A stretch of DNA of 49,517 bases, from NCBI RefSeq assembly GCF_007279655.1, contig NZ_QKWN01000017.1, positions 1 to 49,517 on the forward strand. Reading direction: 5' to 3'. This document shows, piece by piece, positions 20,028 to 28,647 of this stretch (positions are counted from its first letter, which is position 1; the number at the start of each line of letters is the position of its first letter). The notes beneath the pieces were generated by a model, which saw only the letters and a list, made by a program, of their open reading frames with translations, had not been told where the DNA came from and did no database searches. The stretch is from Robertkochia solimangrovi (GTDB lineage Bacteria > Bacteroidota > Bacteroidia > Flavobacteriales > Flavobacteriaceae). Both the position numbers and the translations under genes were made by a program.

Positions 20028-20549
20028 ATGATTTTAAAAAGTCTGAAAGAAAAATCAGTTTATAAAATTATTGAGGAGGAATCAGGGAAAAAAAGAACTT
20101 CATCGCAGGGTGAAGGTAAATTCAGATCACTGGCAATTATCATTAATTACGACAAATTGGTTGATTACAGGCCTTTACTCAATCTGGCAAATGCTTTGGA
20201 TATCCCGAACGAATCGGTACATATGCTGGGTTACGTTGAAAAGGCAGTGAAGAACGTAAATTATCTGATCCCGGTATTTTCACCGAAATCGATCGGTGTG
20301 AAAGGGAAGGTGAAGGATGATGCACTGGAGGATTTTTTGAAAAAGGATTACGATCTGTTGGTTAACTACTATTCAGACCCGGTTATCGAAATGATGCTGG
20401 TGTCTGCTTTGACCAGATCAGATTTTAAAGTTGGCATTTCCGATGAGCATGCGATTTTAAATGATCTGATTCTGAAGGTAGGTGAAGGAAATTTCAGGGA
20501 TTTTCAGGAGGAACTGATAAAGTACCTTAAAATTTTAAAGAAGTTATAA
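20028..20549 (+). CDS. DUF6913-type conserved flavobacterial protein
   Basis: A 173-residue soluble protein of the flavobacterial family that I recognise as DUF6913. Its fold looks alpha/beta: the strand FRSLAIIINYD, then LGYVEKAVKNVNYLIPVFSPKSIG, DYDLLVNYYSDPVIEMMLVSALTRSDFKVGI in part, and a helical end. There is no signal peptide or membrane segment. No catalytic motif is recognised. It lies 3 bp before dapA and shares its promoter, which might link it to lysine or wall precursor synthesis; that is inference only. Confidence 0.7.
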   Translation: MILKSLKEKSVYKIIEEESGKKRTSSQGEGKFRSLAIIINYDKLVDYRPLLNLANALDIPNESVHMLGYVEKAVKNVNYLIPVFSPKSIGVKGKVKDDALEDFLKKDYDLLVNYYSDPVIEMMLVSALTRSDFKVGISDEHAILNDLILKVGEGNFRDFQEELIKYLKILKKL

Positions 20550-20552
20550 CGT

Positions 20553-21440
20553 ATGACGAATTTTGTAGGAACAGGTGTTGCATTGATCACACCATTCAAG
20601 GCGGATCTTTCGGTTGATACAGAAGCATTGACCAGGATCGTTAATTATGTAATTGAAGGAGGGGTAGAGTATCTCGTTGTTTTGGGAACCACCGCTGAAT
20701 CTGCAACATTGTCCAAACAGGAAAAGGAACTGGTGAAGCAAACCATCAGTGAAGCAAATAAAGGAAGGTTGCCTATGGTATTGGGTGTAGGAAGTAATGA
20801 TACCATGTCGGTCGTAGAAGAATTACGAAACACAGACCTTTCAGAATATAGTGCCATTCTCTCTGTGTCTCCTTATTATAATAAGCCTACTCAGGAAGGG
20901 ATCTTCAGACATTTTAGTATGATAGCAGAGAATTCACCGATACCGGTTATTCTGTATAATGTACCGGGCCGAACTGCTTCCAACGTATTGCCAAAGACAG
21001 CGATCAAACTTGCGGAAACCTATTCCAATATAATAGGGATTAAAGAGGCAGCAGGAGACATAGTTCAAGCCATGCGTTTGCTGAAGTCAAAACCTAAACA
21101 TTTTCAAGTAATTTCAGGTGACGATATGATCACCTTACCGATGGTCCTTGCAGGTGGTGCAGGAGTTATTTCTGTGATCGGACAGGGATTCCCTAAAGAA
21201 TTTTCTGGAATGGTACGCGAAGGACTCCGCGGGAATATCGACGTGGCGAATACGTTGCATTATCAATTGATGGACATTGTCGATTATATTTTCGAAGAAG
21301 GAAATCCTGCGGGTATCAAGGCGGTATTTGAGCAACTTGGATTGTGTTCCTCGGGAGTTCGATTACCTCTGGTAGCGGCTTCTGAAACTCTAAAAGAGAA
21401 AATAGCAAATTATATTTCAGTATCCCAGTTCAGTATGTAA
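20553..21440 (+). CDS. dapA: 4-hydroxy-tetrahydrodipicolinate synthase
   Basis: Condenses pyruvate with aspartate semialdehyde, the committed step to diaminopimelate and lysine. The Schiff-base lysine is Lys164 in [10 protein letters not shown]. Tyr135 lies in ILYNVPGRT and the threonine pair in LGTTAES (residues 44-50), as in the E. coli enzyme. The length of 295 residues is normal for this TIM-barrel family. It is cotranscribed with the DUF6913 gene and closed by a strong terminator at 21465-21493. Confidence 0.96.
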   Translation: MTNFVGTGVALITPFKADLSVDTEALTRIVNYVIEGGVEYLVVLGTTAESATLSKQEKELVKQTISEANKGRLPMVLGVGSNDTMSVVEELRNTDLSEYSAILSVSPYYNKPTQEGIFRHFSMIAENSPIPVILYNVPGRTASNVLPKTAIKLAETYSNIIGIKEAAGDIVQAMRLLKSKPKHFQVISGDDMITLPMVLAGGAGVISVIGQGFPKEFSGMVREGLRGNIDVANTLHYQLMDIVDYIFEEGNPAGIKAVFEQLGLCSSGVRLPLVAASETLKEKIANYISVSQFSM

Positions 21441-21464
21441 TGGGCGATGAAAGACGCTTACAGG

Positions 21465-21493
21465 AAAGCAGACCGTATGGTCTGCTTTTTTTT
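21465..21493 (+). terminator. Terminator of dapA
   Basis: Hairpin AAAGCAGACC-GTAT-GGTCTGCTTT followed by a T-run, 24 bp after the dapA stop codon. Confidence 0.9.
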
Positions 21494-21611
21494 GATCCTT
21501 TCGGTGTCAAAACTATAAATTCGTTAAAATTTATATAAAGGTTGGTTGAATTGAAACAATGCCGTTATTTTTAGCTTGTTAAAATTCTTTTTTATATTTC
21601 ATTTAATTAGC

Positions 21612-21619
21612 TAATTTTG
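21612..21619 (+). promoter_or_regulatory. -7 box abutting bamD start
   Basis: TAATTTTG is a full -7 match, ending 4 bp before the ATG at 21624. If used, the message would be nearly leaderless. No TTG lies at 17-23 bp. Confidence 0.45.
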
Positions 21620-21623
21620 CCGG

Positions 21624-22430
21624 ATGATTAAAAATTTAAAATACGTTTATGTCTCAGCTTTTCTGAGCCTCTCTCTAACCTCATGTAGTGAGTACCAAAA
21701 GGTTTTAAAAGAGGATGATGTAAAGAAAAAATACGAAATGGCTGAGCAATTGTATAACGATGGTAATTATAAAAAGGCGATTCGTCTTTTTGACCAGATT
21801 GCTCCGAATTATACGGGTAAACCACAAGGAGAGCGTATTTTTTATTTCTATGCCAATAGTTATTACCAAACCGGAGATTACTACCTGGCCGCTTATCAGT
21901 TCAAACGTTTTTCAACTTCTTATCCAAGAAGTGAGAAAGCTGAAGAGTCAGCCTATCTGGGAGCGAAGAGTGAGTATTTTACTTCGCCGCGATATAGTCT
22001 CGATCAAACGGCTACAGAAGGGGCGATAAACAGATTACAAATGTTTATCAACGATTATCCCGATTCGGAATACCTTCCGGAAGCCAATGAAATGATGCGT
22101 GAATTACGCACGAAGCTGGAGAAGAAACAGTTTGAGATCGGTAAACAATATAATACCATCGGTGATTATTTTGCTTCGATCACTTCCTTTGAATTATTTT
22201 TAAAGGAGAATCCGGGATCGGATTACAGAGAAGATGCGTTGTTCTACAAATTGACAGCGGAATATAACCTTGCTAAGAATAGTATTTATTCCAAAAGAGA
22301 GGAACGTATAAATAATGCAATGGAGACTTATGCTGCTTTGAATACCAGCTTTAAGGATTCCAAATATCAAAAGGATGTCACCAAAATGGTGGCTGAATTA
22401 CAACAGGATTTAGAAATTTTCAGTAAATAA
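21624..22430 (+). CDS. bamD: Outer-membrane assembly lipoprotein BamD
   Basis: A component of the BAM machine that inserts beta-barrel proteins in the outer membrane. A lipoprotein signal ends at LTSC (lipid Cys21). Tetratricopeptide-like repeats follow: YEMAEQLYNDGNYKKAIRLF, then FYFYANSYYQTGDYYLAAYQF in part, and TIGDYFASITSFELFLKENPGSDY in part. The end matches YfiO/BamD proteins. The length of 268 residues is normal. It is the first gene of the cluster bamD-omega-coaBC-porD-recN, an order I know as conserved in flavobacteria. Confidence 0.93.
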   Translation: MIKNLKYVYVSAFLSLSLTSCSEYQKVLKEDDVKKKYEMAEQLYNDGNYKKAIRLFDQIAPNYTGKPQGERIFYFYANSYYQTGDYYLAAYQFKRFSTSYPRSEKAEESAYLGAKSEYFTSPRYSLDQTATEGAINRLQMFINDYPDSEYLPEANEMMRELRTKLEKKQFEIGKQYNTIGDYFASITSFELFLKENPGSDYREDALFYKLTAEYNLAKNSIYSKREERINNAMETYAALNTSFKDSKYQKDVTKMVAELQQDLEIFSK

Positions 22431-22439
22431 ATAAGGACT

Positions 22440-22763
22440 ATGAGTGATTTGAGAAATTCAGATGCGCCTATTTCAACTGTTACTTATAACAGAAATGAGA
22501 TCGATGCCCCTACACAAAATATCTATGAAGCTATTTCAGTAGTGGCTAAAAGAGCAAACCAGATCAATGCGGAGATCAAAAAGGAACTGATCGAAAAATT
22601 GGAAGAATTTGCGACCTATACCGACAGTCTGGAAGAGATCTTTGAGAATAAGGAACAAATCGAAGTTTCCAAGTTCTATGAGAAACTTCCAAAGCCTCAT
22701 GCCATCGCTATTCAGGAATGGCTTGAAGATAAGATCTATTACAGAAATACCGAAAAGGAATAA
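22440..22763 (+). CDS. rpoZ: Flavobacterial RNA polymerase omega-like subunit
   Basis: A 107-residue protein of the family called DNA-directed RNA polymerase omega subunit in Bacteroidota. The core NIYEAISVVAKRANQINAEIK (shown in part: AISVVAKRANQINAE) matches the omega fold region that clamps the beta-prime C-terminus. The C-terminal half is longer and acidic, unlike E. coli omega. It lies 9 bp after bamD and 4 bp before the coaBC start. Confidence 0.85.
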   Translation: MSDLRNSDAPISTVTYNRNEIDAPTQNIYEAISVVAKRANQINAEIKKELIEKLEEFATYTDSLEEIFENKEQIEVSKFYEKLPKPHAIAIQEWLEDKIYYRNTEKE

Positions 22764-22767
22764 CAGC

Positions 22768-23979
22768 ATGTCTGTACTTGGCGGCAAAAACATTCTACTT
22801 GGAATCTCCGGAGGAATTGCCGCATATAAAACGGCTTTTTTAGTACGTTTGTTTAAAAAGGCCGGAGCAAGCGTTAAAGTGGTAATGACCGAGAGTTCGA
22901 AGGACTTCGTTACCCCTTTAACGCTTTCTGCGTTGTCCGGAAACCCGGTACTGTCTTCATTCGTAAATAGTGATGAAGATGGTGAAACATGGAATAACCA
23001 TGTGGAACTGGGGTTATGGGCCGATCTCATGATTGTCGCGCCGGCAACGGCGAATACACTGTCAAAAATGGCGAATGGTTCTTGTGATAATCTATTGCTG
23101 GCTGTATATCTGTCTGCAAAATGTCCGGTTTATTTCGCACCAGCCATGGATCTGGATATGTATGCACATCGTACTACGCAGGAAAGTTTTCGTAAACTGG
23201 AATCTTTTGGCAATATTATGATTCCTGCAGAGGAAGGAGAACTTGCGAGTGGTCTCGTCGGAAAAGGAAGAATGGCGGAACCAGAGAATATCCTTCAGTT
23301 TATCGAAAATCATATTATTTCCGGGCTCCCCTTACGAGACAAAAAGGTGTTGATCACTGCGGGTCCTACCTACGAAGCTATTGACCCTGTTCGGTTCATA
23401 GGCAATCATTCTTCCGGGAAAATGGGGTACGCCTTAGCTCAGGAAGCGGCTGCATTAGGTGCAGAGGTCGTTCTGGTAAGCGGACCGACTGCACTCACTC
23501 TTAATGATGAAAAGATCAAGGTGGTCCCGGTTGTTTCTGCAGAAGAAATGTATCAGGCGGTACACGCACATTTTGCGCATTGTGATATAGCGATCCTGGC
23601 TGCTGCGGTAGCTGATTATCGACCGAAAGAAGTGGCAGATACCAAGATCAAAAAAGCCAGTGCGGTTATGCGGGTCGATCTCGAACCTACCAAAGATATT
23701 CTGGCCTCGCTGGGAAGTATTAAAGAAAATCGATTTCTGGTAGGATTTGCACTGGAAACCAATAATGAATTCGATAATGCCGTAGCCAAGCTGAAACGAA
23801 AAAATCTGGATGCGATCGTATTGAATTCTTTAAATGACATAGGGGCAGGTTTTGGTAAACCCACAAATAAGATTACATTTATAGACAAAGAATTAAAATC
23901 TGAGGCTTTTGGACTTAAAGCAAAGTCAGCGGTAGCCAAAGATATTTTTAACCAAATCATCATCCGTCTGCATGCGTAA
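22768..23979 (+). CDS. coaBC: Bifunctional CoaBC: PPC synthetase/decarboxylase
   Basis: Makes 4'-phosphopantetheine from 4'-phosphopantothenate, cysteine and CTP. The N-terminal flavin-dependent decarboxylase (CoaC) has GISGGIAAYKT, the PATANTLSKMANG segment and the PAMDLDMY motif. The C-terminal synthetase (CoaB) begins near KKVLITAGPTYEAIDPVR and contains NHSSGKMG, AAAVADYRP and KIKK. Translation most likely starts at 22768 (MSVLGGKNILLG). The longer frame from 22609 would run through most of the omega gene in another phase. It yields 403 residues, the usual size. It overlaps porD by 8 bp. Confidence 0.95.
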   Translation: MSVLGGKNILLGISGGIAAYKTAFLVRLFKKAGASVKVVMTESSKDFVTPLTLSALSGNPVLSSFVNSDEDGETWNNHVELGLWADLMIVAPATANTLSKMANGSCDNLLLAVYLSAKCPVYFAPAMDLDMYAHRTTQESFRKLESFGNIMIPAEEGELASGLVGKGRMAEPENILQFIENHIISGLPLRDKKVLITAGPTYEAIDPVRFIGNHSSGKMGYALAQEAAALGAEVVLVSGPTALTLNDEKIKVVPVVSAEEMYQAVHAHFAHCDIAILAAAVADYRPKEVADTKIKKASAVMRVDLEPTKDILASLGSIKENRFLVGFALETNNEFDNAVAKLKRKNLDAIVLNSLNDIGAGFGKPTNKITFIDKELKSEAFGLKAKSAVAKDIFNQIIIRLHA

Positions 23980-24862
23980 AAGCCTGATCTTATTTCTAGC
24001 CCTGGCAGGAATCTCATTTCTGCAAGCTCAGGAGTTGAACTGTACCGTTATTGTCAATTCCGATCAGGTCGATCAGACCAATAAGCAAATCTTTAATACT
24101 TTGCAACGTTCATTGAGTGACTTCATCAATAAGACGAAATGGACGAATAGGGATTTTGGGCAGAATGAAAGGATAGAGTGTAGTATGATGATCACTATCA
24201 ATTCTTTTGACACCAGTGTATTTGGCGGGACCATACAGATTCAATCAAACCGTCCTGTATATAACTCTTCCTACCAGAGTCCGGTATTTAATCATCAGGA
24301 TAAGCAATTCACATTTAATTATATCGAATATCAACCTCTTTACTTTAATCCGAACACTTTTGATTCTAATCTAACTTCGGTTATCACGTATTATGTCTAC
24401 ATAATTCTGGGGATTGATGCCGATACGTTCTCACGTGAAGGCGGAACCGATTATTTCAAACAGGCTCAACGTGTGGTAAACCTGGCGCAGGGGAGTGGTT
24501 ACAGCGGCTGGCAACAGGCCGATGGAAACCGAACCCGATGGGAGCTCGTCGACAACTTGCTTTCCAATACGTTCAGGGAATATCGGCTTGCACTTTATAA
24601 CTACCATCGTCTCGGGATGGACAATCTGGTTGGCAATCCTAAACTGGCAAAACAGTCTATAGCCGGATCGATGAAATTGTTTGAGCGTCTTAACAGTACA
24701 CGACCGAATTCTTTCGTGCTTCAGACTTTTTTCGATGCAAAATCGGTGGAGATCGCAGATGTTTTTTCTGATGGGCCTGATGTAGACATTGCCTCACTGA
24801 TCACCACCCTTAATAAAATAGCACCTTTGTACAGTAAAACCTGGGAAAGGATAAAATTTTAA
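23972..24862 (+). CDS. porD: PorD-like protein (DUF4835), type IX secretion
   Basis: A 296-residue exported protein with a signal peptide ending near LQAQELNC. It belongs to DUF4835, which is commonly named PorD and linked to the Bacteroidota type IX secretion pathway. Recognisable parts are LNCTVIVNSDQV, the middle YYVYIILGIDADTFS and the WELVDNLLSNTFREYR segment. Its exact role in secretion is not established. The overlap with coaBC and the 58-bp gap to recN match the usual flavobacterial gene order. Confidence 0.8.
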   Translation: MRKSLILFLALAGISFLQAQELNCTVIVNSDQVDQTNKQIFNTLQRSLSDFINKTKWTNRDFGQNERIECSMMITINSFDTSVFGGTIQIQSNRPVYNSSYQSPVFNHQDKQFTFNYIEYQPLYFNPNTFDSNLTSVITYYVYIILGIDADTFSREGGTDYFKQAQRVVNLAQGSGYSGWQQADGNRTRWELVDNLLSNTFREYRLALYNYHRLGMDNLVGNPKLAKQSIAGSMKLFERLNSTRPNSFVLQTFFDAKSVEIADVFSDGPDVDIASLITTLNKIAPLYSKTWERIKF

Positions 24863-24892
24863 ACAGGCTTTTATCCCCTCTAAAATATCGGT

Positions 24893-24900
24893 TATATTTG
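24893..24900 (+). promoter_or_regulatory. -7 box of recN
   Basis: TATATTTG is a perfect -7 match. It is followed by GGAGG at 24901-24905 and by the TTG start codon of recN at 24921. No TTG at -33 is visible. Confidence 0.5.
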
Positions 24901-24920
24901 GGAGGTAAAAACCTATACGA

Positions 24921-26594
24921 TTGCTAACAACACTTTCCATAAAGAATTATGCCCTCATCGATACACTGAATGTCGAATTTAAAGAGGGGTTTACAACCAT
25001 TACCGGGGAAACCGGAGCCGGAAAATCAATTTTGCTGGGAGGATTGGCACTGGTTCTTGGTAAGCGTGCAGATCTTTCCAGTTTGAAGAATGAAGAAGAA
25101 AAATGTGTCATTGAAGCTGGATTCAAGGTCGGACATTACAACCTGAAAGGCTTTTTTGAGGAATCAGATTTGGATTATGAAGAGCTCACACTAATTCGAA
25201 GAGAAATACTTCCCGGGGGTAAATCACGGGCATTTGTCAACGATACTCCGGTACGTCTTGATGTTCTTTCATCCTTGGGAGAAAAACTTATCGATATCCA
25301 TTCTCAGCACCAGACGTTAAAACTGACGGAAAATGAATTTCAGTTTCAGGTGATCGATGCCGTTGCTGGTAACGAAAAGCATCTTAAAGAGTACCGTAAA
25401 GTTCTTAAAGCCTGGACTAATGCGGTACGAAATCTGGATGCGTTGACTAAGCAACAGTCGGAATCGATTAAAGAATTGGATTATAACCAGTTTCTTCTTC
25501 AGGAACTGGAAGAGGCCGGACTGGTTCCGGGAATGCTGGAAGAGTTGGAATCTGAATATGAGCAACTCAACAATATCGAATCTATTGGAGAATATCTCGT
25601 TCATAGCAGCCAGCTTCTCGGTGATGAACGCATGGGGGTGATCCGGAATCTGGCAGAATTGAAAGCTGTATTACAGAAGCTGGCTGCCTATGGTTCTGGT
25701 TTTAAAACGATTGCTGAACGTGTTCACTCGACCCATATAGAATTGGACGATATCTATGGGGAGATCCAGCGTAAAGAGGAAGAACTCGAAGCCGATCCGG
25801 GCCGATTGGAAGAATTGCATGCGAAATTGCAAAAGATCTACGATCTTCAGAAAAAGCATGGAGTGATAGAAATTGAGGAACTTATACAAATACGAGAAGA
25901 TCTGGGTGTAAAGGTCAGGGTAACTGAAAATCTGGGTGAGGATATCGAGAAGGCTCAGTCATTGGTGGCGAAACTAAGAGAAGAGGTAATGGTGGTTGCG
26001 GAGGAGATCAGTGATCGTCGAAGTTCCGTGATCGGGAATCTGAAGGCGAATATGGAAAATGCACTGAAACCACTTGGAATGCCTGATGCGAGCTTTGATA
26101 TCAGACTATCCAAATCAGATTCTTTCTTTACCAATGGATCGGATGTACTGGAGTTTCTGTTTGCTGCGAATAAAGGTTCAGCTTATAATGAATTGAAAAA
26201 AGTAGCTTCCGGAGGAGAATTATCCCGAATAATGCTGGTGATTAAAGCGATACTTGCTAAATATATGCAACTTCCAACGATCATGTTCGATGAGATTGAT
26301 ACCGGAGTGTCCGGAGAGGTTTCTACCCGAATGGCAGCGATTATGCAGGAAATGAGCAAAACGATGCAGGTATTCACCATCACGCACCTGCCGCAGGTTG
26401 CTGCACGAGGTAATACTCAGTTCAAGGTGTATAAGGAAGTGGAAGGTGAAACTACCCGTTCTAACATTCGTGAACTGGCTCAGGAAGAAAGAGTGATAGA
26501 GATCGCTGAAATGCTTGGAGGGAAAGACATAAGTGACTCTGCCAGAAGGCATGCCGTAGAACTTTTAGATCAGGCGTTAGGCCCGGTTGAATGA
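24921..26594 (+). CDS. recN: DNA repair ATPase RecN
   Basis: An SMC-like ATPase that acts on double-strand breaks with RecA. Walker A is GETGAGKSILL (29-39). Long coiled-coil arms fill about 150-360. The ABC signature SGGELSRIMLVIKA and Walker B PTIMFDEIDTGVSGEV follow, and then the histidine-loop segment TITHLPQVAARG. The length of 557 residues is typical. The start is TTG at 24921 (MLTTLSIKNYALI), where the family's conserved N-terminus begins and directly after a promoter box. I see no LexA-type operator by eye. Confidence 0.95.
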   Translation: MLTTLSIKNYALIDTLNVEFKEGFTTITGETGAGKSILLGGLALVLGKRADLSSLKNEEEKCVIEAGFKVGHYNLKGFFEESDLDYEELTLIRREILPGGKSRAFVNDTPVRLDVLSSLGEKLIDIHSQHQTLKLTENEFQFQVIDAVAGNEKHLKEYRKVLKAWTNAVRNLDALTKQQSESIKELDYNQFLLQELEEAGLVPGMLEELESEYEQLNNIESIGEYLVHSSQLLGDERMGVIRNLAELKAVLQKLAAYGSGFKTIAERVHSTHIELDDIYGEIQRKEEELEADPGRLEELHAKLQKIYDLQKKHGVIEIEELIQIREDLGVKVRVTENLGEDIEKAQSLVAKLREEVMVVAEEISDRRSSVIGNLKANMENALKPLGMPDASFDIRLSKSDSFFTNGSDVLEFLFAANKGSAYNELKKVASGGELSRIMLVIKAILAKYMQLPTIMFDEIDTGVSGEVSTRMAAIMQEMSKTMQVFTITHLPQVAARGNTQFKVYKEVEGETTRSNIRELAQEERVIEIAEMLGGKDISDSARRHAVELLDQALGPVE

Positions 26595-26667
26595 CCTTCA
26601 ATTTGTGTATTTCCTTACAGGTATAAGGTTTAATACTATTTTTAGAAAGGATTCGAAATAAAATGAA

Positions 26668-26675
26668 TATTTTTG
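26668..26675 (+). promoter_or_regulatory. -7 box of fabI
   Basis: TATTTTTG lies 37 bp before the fabI ATG. No TTG at the expected -33 position. The 118-bp gap after recN otherwise holds nothing recognisable. Confidence 0.45.
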
Positions 26676-26712
26676 AATCACTTTTTGAATAAAGAATAAT
26701 AATTGAATACAT

Positions 26713-27528
26713 ATGTCATATAATTTATTAAAAGGTAAGAAGGGGATCATCTTCGGAGCCCTGGATGAAAATTCAATTGCTTGGAAAACCGCAGTGAGAG
26801 CTCATGAAGAAGGAGCTGAATTTGTACTTACCAATGCGCCTATCGCAATGCGAATGGGACAGATCAATCAGCTGGCAGAACAAACGGGATCACAGATCAT
26901 TCCCGCTGATGCTACAAGTATCGAAGACCTTGAAAATCTTGTTGAGAAAGCAATGGAGATTCTCGGTGGAAAACTCGATTTCGTATTGCATTCCATCGGA
27001 ATGTCTGTAAACGTTAGAAAAGGAAGACATTACACGGATGAAAATTATGATTTCACACAAAAAGGATGGGATGTTTCTGCACTTTCCTTTCATAAGGTTT
27101 GTCAAACTTTGTATAAGAAGGATGCGATGAATGAATGGGGAAGTGTTGTAGCACTGACCTATATGGCCGCTCAGCGATCTTTCCCTGACTATAACGATAT
27201 GGCAGATAATAAAGCGTATCTGGAGTCAATCGCAAGAAGTTTTGGCTACTTTTTTGGAAAGGATAAAAAAGTACGTGTAAACACTATTTCTCAGTCACCT
27301 ACACCAACAACTGCCGGTCAGGGAGTTAAAGGTTTCGGTGGATTTATCGCCTATGCTGAGAAGATGTCACCTCTTGGAAATGCAACGGCAGCAGATTGTG
27401 CTGACTATACGATCAGTCTTTTCTCGGATCTGACCAGAAAGGTAACGATGCAGAACTTGTTCCATGATGGAGGCTTTTCGAATACCGGAGTAAGCAACGA
27501 GGTTATCGAAAGATTTACAGAAGAATAA
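26713..27528 (+). CDS. fabI: Enoyl-[acyl-carrier-protein] reductase, NADH
   Basis: Reduces the enoyl-ACP double bond in each cycle of type II fatty-acid synthesis. It is an SDR-fold protein of 271 residues. Catalytic Tyr-Tyr-Lys residues are in TYMAAQRSFPDYNDMADNK (the second Tyr and the Lys are spaced Y-x6-K, as in FabI). The cofactor segment GALDENSIAWKTA is a diverged form of the usual FabI nucleotide motif. VLHSIGMSVN follows in the expected place. The C-terminal HDGGFSNTGV resembles the end of FabI. It is closed by a terminator at 27551-27577. Confidence 0.93.
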   Translation: MSYNLLKGKKGIIFGALDENSIAWKTAVRAHEEGAEFVLTNAPIAMRMGQINQLAEQTGSQIIPADATSIEDLENLVEKAMEILGGKLDFVLHSIGMSVNVRKGRHYTDENYDFTQKGWDVSALSFHKVCQTLYKKDAMNEWGSVVALTYMAAQRSFPDYNDMADNKAYLESIARSFGYFFGKDKKVRVNTISQSPTPTTAGQGVKGFGGFIAYAEKMSPLGNATAADCADYTISLFSDLTRKVTMQNLFHDGGFSNTGVSNEVIERFTEE

Positions 27529-27550
27529 AGTATCTGAAAATATACAATGG

Positions 27551-27577
27551 AAAAACCACCGCAATGGTGGTTTTTTT
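27551..27577 (+). terminator. Terminator of fabI
   Basis: Hairpin AAAAACCACC-GCAAT-GGTGGTTTTT followed by further T residues, 22 bp after the fabI stop. Confidence 0.88.
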
Positions 27578-27645
27578 ATAAGCTATAATCTCTAAATTTG
27601 TTAAAGGATCACTATTAAATCATTGAGGTCCTGAGAATACCCTTT

Positions 27646-28647
27646 ATGGAACTTGATTTTTCTTTTATAATTCCTGTGTACAACAGGCCGGATGAGATCG
27701 GTGAATTACTGGCTAGTATGTCGGTAATGGATGGCGGGCGTGATTTCGAGATCGTGATCGTGGAGGATGGCTCTGAGGTTACTGCGGAACAAGTGGTAAA
27801 AGATTTTTCTGAAAACTTGAACATCAGCTATTATCAAAAGGCGAATAGCGGGCCCGGGGATTCACGGAATTATGGTATGTCGAGGGCGAAGGGCAATTAT
27901 TTTATCATACTTGATTCAGATTGTTTACTGCCGCCACACTATTTAAATGAAGTTAAAAGGGCGCTGCAACAAGCGTATGTCGATTGTTATGGAGGTCCAG
28001 ATGCGGCCCATGAAAGTTTTTCGACCCTCCAGAAAGCTATTAACTATACGATGACTTCAATCTTCACCACAGGAGGTATCAGGGGAAATAAAAGAAGTGT
28101 CGGTAAGTTTCAACCCAGAAGTTTTAATATGGGGCTTTCCAGAAAGGCTTTTGAGCGTAGTGGAGGTTTTGGTGATATTCACCCCGGAGAAGATCCCGAT
28201 CTGACATTGAGGTTGTGGAAGAATGGATTTGAAACCCGATTATTACCTGAGGCCTATGTATATCACAAGCGCAGAATTTCATGGAAGCTGTTTTATAAAC
28301 AAGTCCGGAAATTTGGGTTGACAAGACCGATCCTGAATCGATGGCATCCTGAATCGAAAAAGATTACGTATTGGTTTCCCACGCTTTTTATCACAGGAAT
28401 GTTGGTTTCTTTGATACTTTGCTTAGTCGGATTTCCTTATTTACTTTATCTGTATCTGGTCTATCTGCTCATGATATTTGCAGGCGCTTGGTACTCAGAA
28501 GGCTCACTATTAGTTGCCTGTTATAGCGTGCTGGCGATTTTGATCCAGTTTATAGGTTATGGCATTGCATTTGCCAAATCTGAATTATTCATTAACTTAT
28601 TAAGGCGAAATCCCAGGGAGGTTTTTCCTGAATTATTCTTTTCATAG
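27646..28647 (+). CDS. Membrane-anchored family 2 glycosyltransferase
   Basis: A 333-residue GT2 enzyme. The GT-A fold opens with FSFIIPVYNRPDEIGELL (about 5-22). The nucleotide-sugar/metal motif is ILDSDC (Asp90, Asp92). The catalytic-region segment is GGFGDIHPGEDPDLTLRLW. Two or three hydrophobic helices at about 240-310 anchor it in the inner membrane. The acceptor is unknown; family members build surface polysaccharides or glycolipids. It starts the operon with the YbbR-like gene (no gap) and coaE. Confidence 0.87.
   Translation: MELDFSFIIPVYNRPDEIGELLASMSVMDGGRDFEIVIVEDGSEVTAEQVVKDFSENLNISYYQKANSGPGDSRNYGMSRAKGNYFIILDSDCLLPPHYLNEVKRALQQAYVDCYGGPDAAHESFSTLQKAINYTMTSIFTTGGIRGNKRSVGKFQPRSFNMGLSRKAFERSGGFGDIHPGEDPDLTLRLWKNGFETRLLPEAYVYHKRRISWKLFYKQVRKFGLTRPILNRWHPESKKITYWFPTLFITGMLVSLILCLVGFPYLLYLYLVYLLMIFAGAWYSEGSLLVACYSVLAILIQFIGYGIAFAKSELFINLLRRNPREVFPELFFS

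Noticed and set aside
22609-22767. N-terminal extension of coaBC
   Set aside because: It runs through the omega gene in another phase; the CoaC domain begins at 22768.
22536-23030. 164-residue frame antisense to the omega and coaBC genes
   Set aside because: Opposes two recognised genes and has no plausible motif.
24893-24920. SOS (LexA) box before recN
   Set aside because: No convincing inverted repeat is present; only a -7 box and a GGAGG string are seen.
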